From positions 1 to 64,000 of the forward strand of contig QQUF01000008.1 in assembly GCA_008501735.1 (NCBI GenBank): a DNA stretch of 64,000 nucleotides, written 5' to 3'. Position 1 is the stretch's first letter. Every line of letters begins with the position of its first letter. Under the pieces are notes generated by a model. The model saw only the letters and a list, made by a program, of their open reading frames with translations, was not told where the DNA came from and did no database searches. Shown in pieces: positions 51,362 to 61,319 of the stretch. Both the position numbers and the translations under genes were made by a program. Source of the stretch: Calditrichota bacterium. GTDB lineage: Bacteria > CLD3.

Positions 51362-52273
51362 ATGAAAAAAATACCTTTCGTTTTAGCTTTCACACTTCTC
51401 ACAAATTTTGTTTTTGCTGGAGAAAAGAATACCGCAGAAACTGGTTTGGCTTTTCTCAAAATCGTTACAAATCCAAGACTTGAAGCAATGGGAGGAGTTC
51501 AGACAAGCATCAGCAAAAATGAAGAATCTCTTACTTCAAACCCTTCTGGACTTGGTGCAAATTACGGCTCTTCAATTTTGGTCATTCACAACAATTTCCT
51601 CCAAAGCGACAGGTCAAATTTTGTTGGAATCAAAACTTCTGGCGAAAAAAATGCTTTTGGTTTAGCTGTTAGACTTCACAATGTTGACGGAATTGAATTA
51701 CGAGACGACGTTCCAACTGATTCGCCTTTTGGTGAAGCAACCGCAAATTTTCTGGTGGCAAACTTTAGTTACTCAAGAAAACATTCTGAAACTTGGGACT
51801 ACGGAGTTTCACTAAAATACCTTTACGAAGATATTTACAGGTACTCCGCAAAAGGTTTTGGAATTGACTTAGGAACAAAAGTTCACTTGTTAGAGAAAGA
51901 TTTGAACTTCGGTTTAAGCATTTTGAATCTTGGGAGAATGGAAAAATTAGACACTGAAAGAACAGAATTACCGAAATCGATAAACTTCGGTTTCGACTAC
52001 CGATTCTTAGATTTAATGGAATCCACAAATTTGGTTCTGGCAGCTGATTACCAAAATGATTTTGGAAATGGAACTTTTTACAAAACAGGTTTGGAAATTG
52101 GCTACAAGGAAACATTTTTCATTAGAAGTGGTTACAGATTCGGTTACGAAGCACTTGGCTTTTCCGCAGGTTTTGGGTTGAACTGGCTAAGCTACTCTTT
52201 GGATTACAGTTTTACTCCTTACAAAGACGACTTGGGAAATGCACACAATTTTGGTGTTAGGATTTTATTCTAA
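51362..52273 (+). CDS. PorV/PorQ-like outer-membrane protein
   Basis: From the ATG at 51362 this encodes 303 residues with a signal peptide (ending NFVFA), then AFLKIVTNPRLEAMGG and the ESLTSNPSGLG loop characteristic of the PorV/PorQ (UPF0164) family. Regular beta-barrel strands follow, ending FGVRILF (terminal Phe). In Bacteroidota, PorV shuttles T9SS cargo to the attachment complex. With two T9SS-tailed proteins in this window, a T9SS role is plausible but unproven. It follows the FAH gene by 37 bp. Confidence 0.82.
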   Translation: MKKIPFVLAFTLLTNFVFAGEKNTAETGLAFLKIVTNPRLEAMGGVQTSISKNEESLTSNPSGLGANYGSSILVIHNNFLQSDRSNFVGIKTSGEKNAFGLAVRLHNVDGIELRDDVPTDSPFGEATANFLVANFSYSRKHSETWDYGVSLKYLYEDIYRYSAKGFGIDLGTKVHLLEKDLNFGLSILNLGRMEKLDTERTELPKSINFGFDYRFLDLMESTNLVLAADYQNDFGNGTFYKTGLEIGYKETFFIRSGYRFGYEALGFSAGFGLNWLSYSLDYSFTPYKDDLGNAHNFGVRILF

Positions 52274-52357
52274 CTTCGTTTCTTTGGTGAGTAAGAAAAA
52301 TTTTGTAAATTAAGCCGTCAAAAATTGAAAATAAAAAAATAAGATAGGTGATTAACG

Positions 52358-53080
52358 ATGTCAGGTCATTCCAAATGGGCAACAATTAAAAGAAAAAAAG
52401 GTGCTCTTGATGCAAAAAGAGGAAAAATTTTTACAAAAATAATACGAGAAATTACTGTTGCAGCGAGAATTGGTGGCGGTGATCCTGAGTCAAATCCAAG
52501 ACTTAGAAGTGCAATTCAAGCCGCAAAAGCTGTGAATATGCCAAATGACAACATTACTCGCGGAATTCAAAAAGGAACTGGTGAACTTCCGGGAGTTGTT
52601 TACGATGAAATTACTTACGAAGGTTACGGACCTTTTGGAGTTGCAGTAATTGTTGAAACAGCGACTGACAACAAAAATCGAACCGTTGCCGATGTCAGAC
52701 ACGCTTTTAGCAAAAATGGTGGAAATCTCGGTGAAAACGGTTGTGTTGGTTGGATGTTTGACAAAAAAGGTGTAATTCTCGTTTCTAAAGACGGAATCGA
52801 TGAAGACGATTTGATGATGACAGCTTTGGAAGCAGGAGCAGAAGATGTTGTTGTTGAAGAAGAAGGCTATTCAGTAACTACAACTCCTGAAGATTTTGAG
52901 ACTGTAAATAAAGCAATTGAAGAACTTGAAGCAACAATTGAAAGTGCTGAAGTTTCCTTAGTCCCAAGTAACACAGTTAAGATTTCTGAGGAACAAGAAG
53001 AGTCTTTGCTCAAAATGTTGGATATGATTGATGACATTGATGACGTTCAAAATGTTCACTCAAATTACGAATCTGAATAA
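52358..53080 (+). CDS. yebC: YebC/PmpR-family transcriptional regulator
   Basis: The 240-residue product begins [22 protein letters not shown] and has the three-domain YebC layout with [30 protein letters not shown] and NGGNLGENG(C)VGW. YebC proteins are DNA-binding or translation-associated factors. It lies directly upstream of ruvC, the common arrangement. A possible promoter, TTGGTG then 16 bases then TAAATT, is upstream near 52286-52313. Confidence 0.96.
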   Translation: MSGHSKWATIKRKKGALDAKRGKIFTKIIREITVAARIGGGDPESNPRLRSAIQAAKAVNMPNDNITRGIQKGTGELPGVVYDEITYEGYGPFGVAVIVETATDNKNRTVADVRHAFSKNGGNLGENGCVGWMFDKKGVILVSKDGIDEDDLMMTALEAGAEDVVVEEEGYSVTTTPEDFETVNKAIEELEATIESAEVSLVPSNTVKISEEQEESLLKMLDMIDDIDDVQNVHSNYESE

Positions 53081-53088
53081 ATTTTTTA

Positions 53089-53580
53089 ATGAGAATAATT
53101 GGAGTTGACCCAGGAACAAACATCACTGGTTATGGAATTTTAGATTTTGAGAAACCTAATAAATTTAAAGCGATAGATTTCGGCACGATAAAATTATCGC
53201 CGAAATCTGAATTTAACGACAAACTTACCCAAATCCACATTCAGCTTACAGCTTTACTTGAGGAATTCAAGCCTGATGCTTTTGTGATAGAAGAATCCTT
53301 TTACGGTGTAAACCCAAAAACAATTATAAAACTAGGACATGCAAGAGGGGTTTCAATTCTCGCAGCAAAGCTTAAAAATATTCCTGTTTTCGAATACTCA
53401 CCAAAAGAAATAAAACTTGCAGTCGTTGGTAACGGAGGAGCTTCAAAGCAACAAGTACAATTTATGGTCAGAGTTCTTCTCAAGTTAACAATCAATCTAA
53501 AAGAAGACGAGGCAGATGCTCTCGGAGCAGCAATTTGCTACACAAACAAAATTAAATTTGAGAAGAACAAAAGGCGATAA
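53089..53580 (+). CDS. ruvC: Holliday junction resolvase RuvC
   Basis: The 163-residue RNase H-fold nuclease keeps the four acidic residues Asp7, Glu68, Asp140 and Asp143 (GVDPGT, VIEESF, EDEADALG). It resolves Holliday junctions with RuvAB. It starts 8 bp after yebC. ruvA and ruvB are not in the window. Confidence 0.96.
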   Translation: MRIIGVDPGTNITGYGILDFEKPNKFKAIDFGTIKLSPKSEFNDKLTQIHIQLTALLEEFKPDAFVIEESFYGVNPKTIIKLGHARGVSILAAKLKNIPVFEYSPKEIKLAVVGNGGASKQQVQFMVRVLLKLTINLKEDEADALGAAICYTNKIKFEKNKRR

Positions 53581-53667
53581 ATTCTTTCGATTTTTACCCT
53601 GTTCAAAAGAGAATTTTTTATATTCGCCTCGCCTTAAGTTTGATAAAATTTTGACCAAATCTTTTTT

Positions 53668-54642
53668 ATGAAATCATTTTTTTTATTTTGTTTCTTCATT
53701 TTATTTTTTGCTTCTAAACCAAGTTTGGCTTGTGATTACTGTTTAGTTTCGCAAGGAATTTCACCACTCGAGACTTCAAAAGGAATTGGAATTCGAGTTG
53801 AGCAACGTTACACAAAAATTTCTAAGAAACTCAACAATCACTCGGACGGAATTCCCAAAGAATCTCATTGGACAACTCAATTTGCTTTTTACTACTCACT
53901 CACTCCGAAATTGACTTTTGTTTCGGTTTTACCTGTTGTTTACCGAAACTCTTCTTCAACGGGTTTTAGTGATTTTTATACTTTAACGAAACCAAATCAC
54001 GGTTCGGGAGAGGAAGTACTTGGTTCGTCTTTTGGGATTGGCGATGCAACCTTCTTAGCTCGCTACCAATTTTATCAAAGACATTCTTTAAACTCAACTT
54101 TTTCCACAGCAATTCAAACTGGAATAAAAGTTCCTTTCGGTTCCACAACTTCCAAAAATGAAGAAGGCGAACTTTTAGATTCACATTTACAACCAGGAAC
54201 AGGTTCTTTTGATTTTGCTGTTGGGCTTTCTACGAGCTATGCATACAAAAGAGTTAATTTTTTCTCAAACTTTCTTTTAGTTTTTCCAACAGAAGGTGAA
54301 GTCGGGAGCGAAAGTTACCAATTTGGTAAGAACTTAAATTTCGACACTTCCTTCCGTTGGCGTTTGAATAAAAATCAATTTTCAGATACAGTCTTTTTCC
54401 ATTCTTTGGGTTTGGCAGGAGAAATTCACGCAAAAGAAAAGTTAGCAAAGCAGACTCTCGTTAACACAGGTGGAAAGACAGTTTACTTCACTACAGGCTT
54501 GCAAGTGCAGTTCCAGAATTTCTTTTTACCTATTAGCAACTTTGAAACTTCTGTTTGGATTCCCTTTTATCACGACTTAAACGGTGAACAAATCGGAGAA
54601 ACAGTAAAAGTGTTTTTTGGTTTTACTTACTCAATCCGTTGA
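53668..54642 (+). CDS. Secreted outer-membrane-like protein
   Basis: The 324-residue protein has a signal peptide (ending KPSLA), then CDYCLVSQGISPLE and beta-barrel-like strands, a loop GSGEEVLGSSFGIGD, and VFFGFTYSIR at the end. The layout resembles DUF3187/phenol-degradation-MetA-type transporters, often near metal or c-type cytochrome genes. I do not recognise it firmly. The CDYC motif (two Cys) near the mature N-terminus is notable. Confidence 0.65.
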   Translation: MKSFFLFCFFILFFASKPSLACDYCLVSQGISPLETSKGIGIRVEQRYTKISKKLNNHSDGIPKESHWTTQFAFYYSLTPKLTFVSVLPVVYRNSSSTGFSDFYTLTKPNHGSGEEVLGSSFGIGDATFLARYQFYQRHSLNSTFSTAIQTGIKVPFGSTTSKNEEGELLDSHLQPGTGSFDFAVGLSTSYAYKRVNFFSNFLLVFPTEGEVGSESYQFGKNLNFDTSFRWRLNKNQFSDTVFFHSLGLAGEIHAKEKLAKQTLVNTGGKTVYFTTGLQVQFQNFFLPISNFETSVWIPFYHDLNGEQIGETVKVFFGFTYSIR

Positions 54643-54711
54643 AAATTTCAGTATTTGATGTTTTTTAGAGAAGAAAAATTTTTAAGGATTAAGAGGCGGT
54701 TGGAGCAGAAA

Positions 54712-54740
54712 AAAAGCCACTTGGTTAAGTGGCTTTTAAA
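54712..54740. terminator. Bidirectional terminator between the barrel gene and tonB
   Basis: AAAAGCCACTT (54712-54722) pairs with AAGTGGCTTTT (54727-54737) around GGTT. It serves both convergent genes. Confidence 0.88.
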
Positions 54741-54741
54741 A

Positions 54742-55425
54742 TTATTTCAGTCTAAATGTAATTGGGATTGTAACGTTGGAAAGTCCGACTTTTCTGTCGT
54801 TCTGAACCGCAGGTTGAAATCTCAATTTTTGTGCTGACTCAAGAGCAGAAGGTCCTAAAATACCATCAGAAGTATCTTTAACAATTCGCATATTGTAAGG
54901 ATTTCCACTTGTATTAATGTCAAACTGAACAAACACTTTTCCCTCAATACTGGCTTGGCGTGCAATGTCAGGATATTTTAAATTCTTAGCAATTGCTTTG
55001 TTTACAGCAACTCCAAATGGGTCTTTTTCAAAACCGATTACTTTTGGCTTTTCCGAAATTGCAAAGAATGGAATAATATCTTCACCTTCATCACTTGGAG
55101 GAGGTGGAGGAGGTGGAGGAATATCTTCAATATCAAAATCTGTAATATCGATTGTTTCCTCGTCAAGCAATTCCTCGTCTTCAGATTCAACAAAAGTTGT
55201 AGGTTTTGGAGGTGCTTGTTGTTTAGGTCTTTGAATTGTTTGAGGGATTTCCTCTAACTTAATTTCTTTAATTTTCTCTGGGGCTGCAATTACAATTTCA
55301 TTTCTACTCTTTTGAAAAGTCAAAAATGTAACATTCAAAAGGCAGAGAGATACAATTAGACCTAATTCTATTCTTTTTTTATAACCTAATCTAAGGTTGG
55401 CATCAGCGTTTTGTATAAGTCTCAT
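54742..55425 (-). CDS. tonB: TonB energy-transducing protein
   Basis: The 227-residue protein has one N-terminal membrane helix (about residues 20-38), a Pro-rich/acidic linker with eight consecutive Pro, and a TonB C-terminal domain (GKVFVQFDINTSGNPYNMRI...SALESAQKLRFQPA, shown in parts). It couples proton motive force to outer-membrane receptors. It is last in the exbB-exbD-exbD-tonB operon, and its start overlaps the exbD stop by one base (TAATG). Confidence 0.93.
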   Translation of the reverse strand: MRLIQNADANLRLGYKKRIELGLIVSLCLLNVTFLTFQKSRNEIVIAAPEKIKEIKLEEIPQTIQRPKQQAPPKPTTFVESEDEELLDEETIDITDFDIEDIPPPPPPPPSDEGEDIIPFFAISEKPKVIGFEKDPFGVAVNKAIAKNLKYPDIARQASIEGKVFVQFDINTSGNPYNMRIVKDTSDGILGPSALESAQKLRFQPAVQNDRKVGLSNVTIPITFRLK

Positions 55426-55844
55426 TATTGAGTTCCTCCGCCACTTGTAGAATAGTTTAGATTTAACGCATTTGCTTTTCTAAGCTCTTGCTGAACTTCC
55501 AAAATTGTTCCCATTGGAGCTCTTTTATCAGCTCTCATCGAAACGATTATTCGTGGTTCTTTTTGTCTCTTTTCAATAAAACCTGCACTTACAGACTCAA
55601 GTTGATTCGTAACCGGAACATCATCAAGAATTACATCGCCAGCACCACTTACGTAAATGTAACGAATCAGTCTTTTAGTTTCGATTTTTTGAATCTCTTT
55701 AGCTTGTGGCAAAATTACCGGAATTCCTGATGATTCTTTGAAAACAGTACTAACCATAAAGAAAATCAGGAGCATAAATACAATATCTGGTAATGAAGCC
55801 GTTGAGATTTCATTTTTAGGAGATGTTCTTGCTCTAAGTTTCAT
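55425..55844 (-). CDS. exbD: ExbD/TolR-family biopolymer transport protein
   Basis: The 139-residue single-pass protein has the conserved Asp in ISTASLPDIVFMLLIFFMVSTVF (proton-pathway Asp, shown in part) followed by a periplasmic domain. It pairs with ExbB as part of the pmf-driven motor. It is the second of two ExbD paralogues, 12 bp after the first. Confidence 0.93.
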   Translation of the reverse strand: MKLRARTSPKNEISTASLPDIVFMLLIFFMVSTVFKESSGIPVILPQAKEIQKIETKRLIRYIYVSGAGDVILDDVPVTNQLESVSAGFIEKRQKEPRIIVSMRADKRAPMGTILEVQQELRKANALNLNYSTSGGGTQ

Positions 55845-55856
55845 AGTTCTTCCAAA

Positions 55857-56402
55857 TTAAACATTTGGTTCCGCAATTGAAATTTTCTTAGCATAAGACT
55901 GCTTAAGTTGGTCCAAAACTTTGATGTAAACATCGTATTCAGTATTTTTATCAACCTTAACAGACACAACGAGTTTTAAGTTTTTCACATACTCATCTTT
56001 TATCACTTCTTCATCTTTAGTGAATTTACCCGTTGAGTATTTTTTAAGAAATTTCTGATCTAAATAACCAACATTTGAGTAGGTTTCTGCTGTTTTTTGT
56101 ATTGCTGCTTGGTGGTCTTTCAAAACTCTTTCGGTAACTTTCAACTTAACATCGTTAAGCGAAACTTCCTCTTCATTGAGCAATACTTTACCTTCAGCAT
56201 TCACAAGAATATTAATCAAATAGTCTTTGTGAATCTGTTTTGTCTCCGCTTCACCCTCACTAAATTCAGGTAAAACCATACGAATACCTTTGTCCGAGTT
56301 AATAGTAGTGGTAACAAGGAAAAAGAGTAAAAGCAGAAAAGCAATATCCGCAGTTGAAGCAGTAGGAATGTCAGATGGCTGTGATTTTTTCTTTTTAATC
56401 AT
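55857..56402 (-). CDS. ExbD/TolR-family protein, long paralogue
   Basis: The 181-residue ExbD-like protein has IPTASTADIAFLLLLFFLVTTTI (Asp in the membrane helix, shown for the motif) and a periplasmic domain about 40 residues longer than usual, with a Lys/Glu-rich insert (QKFLKKYSTGKF, TKDEEVIKDEY). Two ExbD paralogues per operon are common in Bacteroidetes-type systems. It lies between exbB and the shorter exbD. Confidence 0.92.
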   Translation of the reverse strand: MIKKKKSQPSDIPTASTADIAFLLLLFFLVTTTINSDKGIRMVLPEFSEGEAETKQIHKDYLINILVNAEGKVLLNEEEVSLNDVKLKVTERVLKDHQAAIQKTAETYSNVGYLDQKFLKKYSTGKFTKDEEVIKDEYVKNLKLVVSVKVDKNTEYDVYIKVLDQLKQSYAKKISIAEPNV

Positions 56403-56424
56403 TGAAGCCTAACTCCATTTTGGA

Positions 56425-57051
56425 TTAATCTAACTTAACTATTCCTTGGTCAATTAAAGCATCAACTGCTTCAACAGAACTTTCTTCCATTTCTACAATA
56501 AGGGTAGAAACTCTAGCGATGAAATAGTTTGTGAAAAGTTGTACAATCATAGCTACAACAAGTCCACCAAGTGTTGTGATAAGTGCTTGAGAAATACCAT
56601 CAGCAACCAAGCTTGGTGAAACATCACCAGCAGCAGCAATAGCATCAAAAGCTCCAATCATTCCCCAAACAGTTCCTGTAAATCCAAGCATTGGTGCTAA
56701 AGCTATTACAGTGTTTAGGTAAATCAATCCTTTTTCAAGGAAAGCCATTTCCACAGAAGCAGCATTTTCAATTGCTGTCTCAACGTGTCTGACTCCGTAT
56801 TTAACTTTACCAAGTCCTGCAAGGATTACTGAAGATGCAGAACCTTTTGTGTTTTGGCAAAATTCAATCGCAGCGTCAAGACCTTGGTCTTTCAAAGTTT
56901 GATTGAAGGTTACCATAAATTTTCTGATGTTTGTGGACGATTTTGTTAAAGAGATAAATCGCTCCACGATGAAGCCGAGTCCAAGAATCAAACAGAAAAG
57001 AATCGGGTGCATAAATTCGCCACCCTTGATGTACAATTCAAGAATGCCCAT
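56425..57051 (-). CDS. exbB: ExbB/TolQ/MotA-family proton channel
   Basis: The 208-residue, three-helix protein has the family regions GLGFIVERF and, in the last two helices, NTVIALAPMLGFTGTVWGMI...GISQALITTLGGLVVA (in parts). With ExbD it forms the pmf motor that energises TonB. It is the first gene of the operon. The promoter probably lies in the 57052-57155 gap. Confidence 0.94.
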   Translation of the reverse strand: MGILELYIKGGEFMHPILFCLILGLGFIVERFISLTKSSTNIRKFMVTFNQTLKDQGLDAAIEFCQNTKGSASSVILAGLGKVKYGVRHVETAIENAASVEMAFLEKGLIYLNTVIALAPMLGFTGTVWGMIGAFDAIAAAGDVSPSLVADGISQALITTLGGLVVAMIVQLFTNYFIARVSTLIVEMEESSVEAVDALIDQGIVKLD

Positions 57052-57155
57052 AAGAGAAAAGCCTCCGTTAGAATTGGTTTAAATTTAATTTAACTTACCT
57101 ATGCCTATTTTTTAAGTATGCAAAAATAACAAAATTCATTTCATTGTCAACTTGA

Positions 57156-57218
57156 AAAGTTCTACAAAATAAAAAACCCATACTTTAACTGTATGGGTTT
57201 TTTATTTTGTAGAACTTT
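57156..57218. terminator. Perfect 28-bp stem hairpin after ctp
   Basis: The left arm 57156-57183 and right arm 57191-57218 are perfectly complementary over 28 bp with a 7-nt loop (TTTAACT). The core ACCCATAC/GTATGGGT is flanked by A6/T6. It sits 9 bp past the ctp stop codon on the minus strand and should be its terminator. The arm length is unusual. Confidence 0.85.
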
Positions 57219-57227
57219 CATAAAATT

Positions 57228-58844
57228 TTATTTGTCTGCAACATCTGAAAACTCACGAGCTTCTGGGAAAAATTTCAAGGCATCTTGGAGTTGTTTGTCA
57301 TTTACAGCTCTAACCCTGTAGTAGTGGTCTCTGTCCCAAAAGTTTAAAGCCATTTCAGCTTTGACCAAATTCTTAATCCATCTTGCATTTGACTCGTCTT
57401 CAAAACTTTCGTCTTTAAATTCAATTTTTTTCTCTTTTGCAATTCGAGCAACTTCTTTTAATTGTGTATCTGTAATCTCAAAATCATTTAAGAACTTATC
57501 GAAGTCTTTACCGACATTAGGATTTTCACGGCAGAAGTCAGTTGCAAACTCAAAAGGAATTCTCTTGGAAATAATTTTTGACATAAATTTGTAATCGCCA
57601 GTTGTGTCAGGCAAAGTTTCGTAATCTGGATGAATTCCTCCGCCACCATAAACTTTGCGTTTCAAATATTTTGTCTCAAACATCAAATCTGCTTCTTCCA
57701 GCGAATCTTTTATTGCTTCAAAGTTCTTATGTGAGTATGCATTTTTGTAGTAATCAAGTTTTCCTTGAAGGCCTTTTTCGTAATGTTTTTGAATCAGTCT
57801 TCCACTTGGAGTGTAGTAACGAGCAGTTGTCAAACGCATTGCAGAACCGTCATTTAAAGGATATTGTTTTTGCACTAAACCTTTTCCAAAACTGTCTTGC
57901 CCAATAACTAAACCTCTATCCAAATCTTGCATTGCACCAGAAACAATTTCAGAAGCACTTGCTGAACCTCTTGAGATTAAAATTATTACAGGTAAATCTC
58001 CGTATTTTCCACCACCACGAGAATAATATTCGTAATCAGTTCCAGGAACTCTTCCTTTTGTAGAAACAATTACTTCGCCTTTTTTCTTGAGTAGTAAGTT
58101 TGTAATCTCAAATGCTTGGTCTAAAAGTCCACCAGGATTTCCACGTAAATCAAGAACTAATTCTTGCATTCCTTGAGATAAGAGTTTGTCAACGGACTCT
58201 TCAAACTCTGCGGCTGTCTTTTCGGCAAAACGGTTAATCGAAACGTAACCCGTTTTTTTATCAATCATATACCTTGATTCAACACTGTAAAGAGGAATTT
58301 TTGCTCTCGTAATGTCAAAATAAATCGGTTCTGTTTCATCTTCGCGGGCAACTGTTACATTCACAACTGAACCAGAAGGACCTCGTAATTTGTTCACTAC
58401 ATCTTCTGTTTTGATTCCGTAAGTTGACTCACCTTCAATTTCAATAATTTTGTCACCCGCTTGCATTCCTAACTTAAATGCAGGAGTTCCAGGAATTGGA
58501 GAAATTACTGTAATGTATTTGTCAAGAATGTCGAATTGAATTCCGATTCCTGAAAATTCACCTTTAAAATCTTCTGTAACTTTTGCTAATTTTTTGGGGT
58601 CAATGTAAACAGAGTGAGGGTCAAGTTGCTCGAGAAAACCTGAAATCGCACCTTCCATCGTTTTATCCCAATTAATAGGTTCAACGTAGTAGTACTGAGC
58701 TTTTTTTACAACTTCTTGAAACTTCTTGTACTGCTCGTAGAAATCATCTGTTGCGACTCCTTGTTGAACTCCTGTTCCCAAATAAAATGAAATTGCCATA
58801 AGAGCAACAACAATTGGAAGGCCAAAAACAAATTTTTTAAACAT
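57228..58844 (-). CDS. S41-family C-terminal processing peptidase
   Basis: The 538-residue protease has an N-terminal membrane or signal segment, a PDZ domain (about residues 90-175, GIGIQFDIL...GMQAGDKIIEIEG) and an S41 catalytic core with the Ser in RGSASASEI and the Lys in GKGLVQ, then an all-helical C-terminal region. CtpA/Prc-like enzymes trim or degrade periplasmic proteins. The gene is alone between a terminator and the next gene. Confidence 0.93.
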   Translation of the reverse strand: MFKKFVFGLPIVVALMAISFYLGTGVQQGVATDDFYEQYKKFQEVVKKAQYYYVEPINWDKTMEGAISGFLEQLDPHSVYIDPKKLAKVTEDFKGEFSGIGIQFDILDKYITVISPIPGTPAFKLGMQAGDKIIEIEGESTYGIKTEDVVNKLRGPSGSVVNVTVAREDETEPIYFDITRAKIPLYSVESRYMIDKKTGYVSINRFAEKTAAEFEESVDKLLSQGMQELVLDLRGNPGGLLDQAFEITNLLLKKKGEVIVSTKGRVPGTDYEYYSRGGGKYGDLPVIILISRGSASASEIVSGAMQDLDRGLVIGQDSFGKGLVQKQYPLNDGSAMRLTTARYYTPSGRLIQKHYEKGLQGKLDYYKNAYSHKNFEAIKDSLEEADLMFETKYLKRKVYGGGGIHPDYETLPDTTGDYKFMSKIISKRIPFEFATDFCRENPNVGKDFDKFLNDFEITDTQLKEVARIAKEKKIEFKDESFEDESNARWIKNLVKAEMALNFWDRDHYYRVRAVNDKQLQDALKFFPEAREFSDVADK

Positions 58845-58994
58845 TAATCTTACCTCCTAAGCAGATTTTAAATTTTTTGCAAATATTTTAGGGTTAGCGT
58901 AAAACTGTTCTAAAAGTTCCAAACTAATTACCTAATTTAAAGACTTAACTTTTAAAAGAAAAGCCTCAAAATTTTATTCCTACTTTCTTAAGTT

Positions 58995-59897
58995 TTAATT
59001 TAAAACTTTCCTAAAAGCACTTTCAAGGTTTGCATTCCCAAATTTGTAGCCTAAACTAAGTAATTTTTTTGGAGTTACTTTTGAACTCGCCAACAACAAA
59101 TCTTGAGCCATTTCTCCAAGTACAATTTTTGCAACAAAACTTGGAAGTGGAAAAATTGTTGGGCGTTTCAAAACCTTTCCAAGAGTCTTTGTAAATTCGT
59201 GATTTGTTACTGAATTTGGTGAAACTGCGTTAATCGCTCCACTGACATTTTCATTTTCAATCGCAAATGAAAATATTTCAGTTAAATCCTCTAACTCAAC
59301 CCAGCTCATAAATTGTTTTCCGTTTCCAATAATTCCACCAACTCCCATTTTGAATGGAAAAAGCATTTTTGCTAAAGCTCCGCCGTTTGGTGCTAAAACA
59401 ACACCAGTTCTTACGTAAACAGTTCTAATTCCTTTTTGGGTTAAAGGCTTGCTTGAGTTTTCCCATTCTTGGCAAAGCTCTGGAAGAAAACCTGTTCCTA
59501 CAGCACTTTCCTCATCTAAAATTTCATTTCCTCTGTCTCCATAAATTCCAATTGCTGAAGCAGAAATGAAAGCCTTTGGTGGATTTTTTAGTTTCAAAAT
59601 TTCATCTTTTAAAACGGAAGTTCCTTGAACACGACTTTCACGAATCTTTTTCTTTTGCTCTTCTGTCCAACGTTTTCCTCCAATATTTTCACCTGCCAAG
59701 TGAATCACTGCATCAAAATTCTCTAAATCGTTTAAGTTTTTAACTCCACTTTTCGGATTCCACTGAACTTCATTTTTATTTTTCGCTTCACGCCTAACAA
59801 GTTTTGAAACTGAATGCCCTTTTTGGTTTAATAAATTTGTCAAAGCAGAGCCAATCAAGCCGCTCGCTCCTGAAATCAAAATTTTCTGTGAATTCAT
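58995..59897 (-). CDS. TIGR01777-family NAD(P)-dependent epimerase
   Basis: Starting at the ATG at 59897 (after AAAGGTTACAAAG) it encodes 300 residues. It has ILISGASGLIGSAL at the N-terminus, NIGGKRWTEEQKKKIRESR, ISASAIGIYGDRG, VYVRTGVVLAPNGGALAK and a C-terminal DUF1731-like helical end. This fits the SDR39U1/YfcH family, whose substrate is unknown. The open frame extends 12 codons upstream but without a better start. Confidence 0.9.
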   Translation of the reverse strand: MNSQKILISGASGLIGSALTNLLNQKGHSVSKLVRREAKNKNEVQWNPKSGVKNLNDLENFDAVIHLAGENIGGKRWTEEQKKKIRESRVQGTSVLKDEILKLKNPPKAFISASAIGIYGDRGNEILDEESAVGTGFLPELCQEWENSSKPLTQKGIRTVYVRTGVVLAPNGGALAKMLFPFKMGVGGIIGNGKQFMSWVELEDLTEIFSFAIENENVSGAINAVSPNSVTNHEFTKTLGKVLKRPTIFPLPSFVAKIVLGEMAQDLLLASSKVTPKKLLSLGYKFGNANLESAFRKVLN

Positions 59898-59957
59898 CTT
59901 TGTAACCTTTTTGTTTTGCTTAAATTTTAGCAACCTTTAATTTAATTTCGAGCAAAA

Positions 59958-61313
59958 ATGGCTAAATCATTTTCTCAATTTGTTTGTAACTCTTGCGGTG
60001 CAACTTCACCAAAATACCTTGGAAAGTGTCCTGAATGCCAAACTTGGAATAGTTTCGTTGAAGAGATTAAGCCAAAATCGTCCAAAACGCTCAATAAGTT
60101 ACAAAAAAATTCTGCACAACCGATAACAAAATTTTTTTCCGAAGAAGAGATTCGCTTGAATACCGACTTAGAAGAATTTAACAGAGTCCTTGGTGGAGGT
60201 TTTGTACTTGGTTCTTTAGTTTTAATTGGTGGCGACCCTGGAATTGGAAAAAGTACTTTGATGCTTCAAGTTGCCTCTGAGCTTGCCAATAAAGGGAACA
60301 AAATTCTTTATTGTTCAGGTGAAGAGTCGGCAAAACAAATCAGAATGCGTGCCGACAGAATCGCAAAACTCTCCGAAAACTTACTTTTAATGACGACAAA
60401 TGAAGTTGATACAATCATTCACTCCGCAACTTCAATTAAACCTTCCTTAGTCGTTGTTGACTCAATTCAAACAGTAAGTTTGGAAGAATTAGACAGTTCA
60501 CCTGGAACGATTTCTCAAATTCGTGAATGTACAAACCGCTTAATGAAATTTGCAAAAACAACGGACATTCCTGTTGTGATTGTTGGTCATGTTACGAAAG
60601 AAGGAAGCATTGCTGGACCAAAAGCTCTCGAACACATAGTTGACACAGTTCTTTATTTTGAGGGAAATACTCACCAAACTTTTAAAATTCTCCGTTCAGT
60701 AAAAAACCGATTTGGCTCAACGAATGAAATTGGAATTTTCGAAATGAAGCAAAACGGTTTGTCGGAAGTTTCAAACCCTTCAGAAATTTTTCTTAACAAC
60801 AGAGTCGAAAGCTCTGGAAGTGTAATCGCTTGCTCACTTGAAGGAACTCGACCAGTTTTAATTGAAGTTCAGGCTTTAGTTTCACAGACAAATTATGGTT
60901 ATCCACAAAGAAATTCGACAGGAATTGACCCAAAACGCTTATCAATGATTTTGGCTGTTTTAGAGAAAAGACTCGGTTACAAACTCGGAAGCCAAGATGT
61001 TTTTCTAAACTTAGCAGGTGGAATTAAAGTTTCTGAACCTGCAATAGATTTAGGAATTGCTGTTTCAATTGCTTCTAGTTACAGAGATTTTGTTGTTAGA
61101 AAATCAGACATCGCTTTAGGTGAGGTTGGACTAAACGGTGAGATTCGAGTCATTTCCCAAATCGAAAAAAGAATTAGCGAGGCTGAAAAGTTGGGATTTA
61201 AGAGAGCGATAATTCCTGACAAAACTGATTTAAAAGGATTCTCACCAAAGAGTATCCAAATTGTTAGAGTTTCCGGAATCCGAAATGCTTTAAAAGAAAT
61301 GTTAGTTCCTTAA
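59958..61313 (+). CDS. radA: DNA repair protein RadA
   Basis: This 451-residue RadA/Sms has a zinc finger (Cys 10/13/24/27), a RecA-like ATPase with Walker A GDPGIGKST (92-100), the KNRFG motif (249-253) and a Lon-like C-terminal domain. It acts in recombination and branch migration. It is divergent from the epimerase gene with a 60-bp gap between the starts. Confidence 0.97.
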   Translation: MAKSFSQFVCNSCGATSPKYLGKCPECQTWNSFVEEIKPKSSKTLNKLQKNSAQPITKFFSEEEIRLNTDLEEFNRVLGGGFVLGSLVLIGGDPGIGKSTLMLQVASELANKGNKILYCSGEESAKQIRMRADRIAKLSENLLLMTTNEVDTIIHSATSIKPSLVVVDSIQTVSLEELDSSPGTISQIRECTNRLMKFAKTTDIPVVIVGHVTKEGSIAGPKALEHIVDTVLYFEGNTHQTFKILRSVKNRFGSTNEIGIFEMKQNGLSEVSNPSEIFLNNRVESSGSVIACSLEGTRPVLIEVQALVSQTNYGYPQRNSTGIDPKRLSMILAVLEKRLGYKLGSQDVFLNLAGGIKVSEPAIDLGIAVSIASSYRDFVVRKSDIALGEVGLNGEIRVISQIEKRISEAEKLGFKRAIIPDKTDLKGFSPKSIQIVRVSGIRNALKEMLVP

Positions 61314-61319
61314 AATAAA

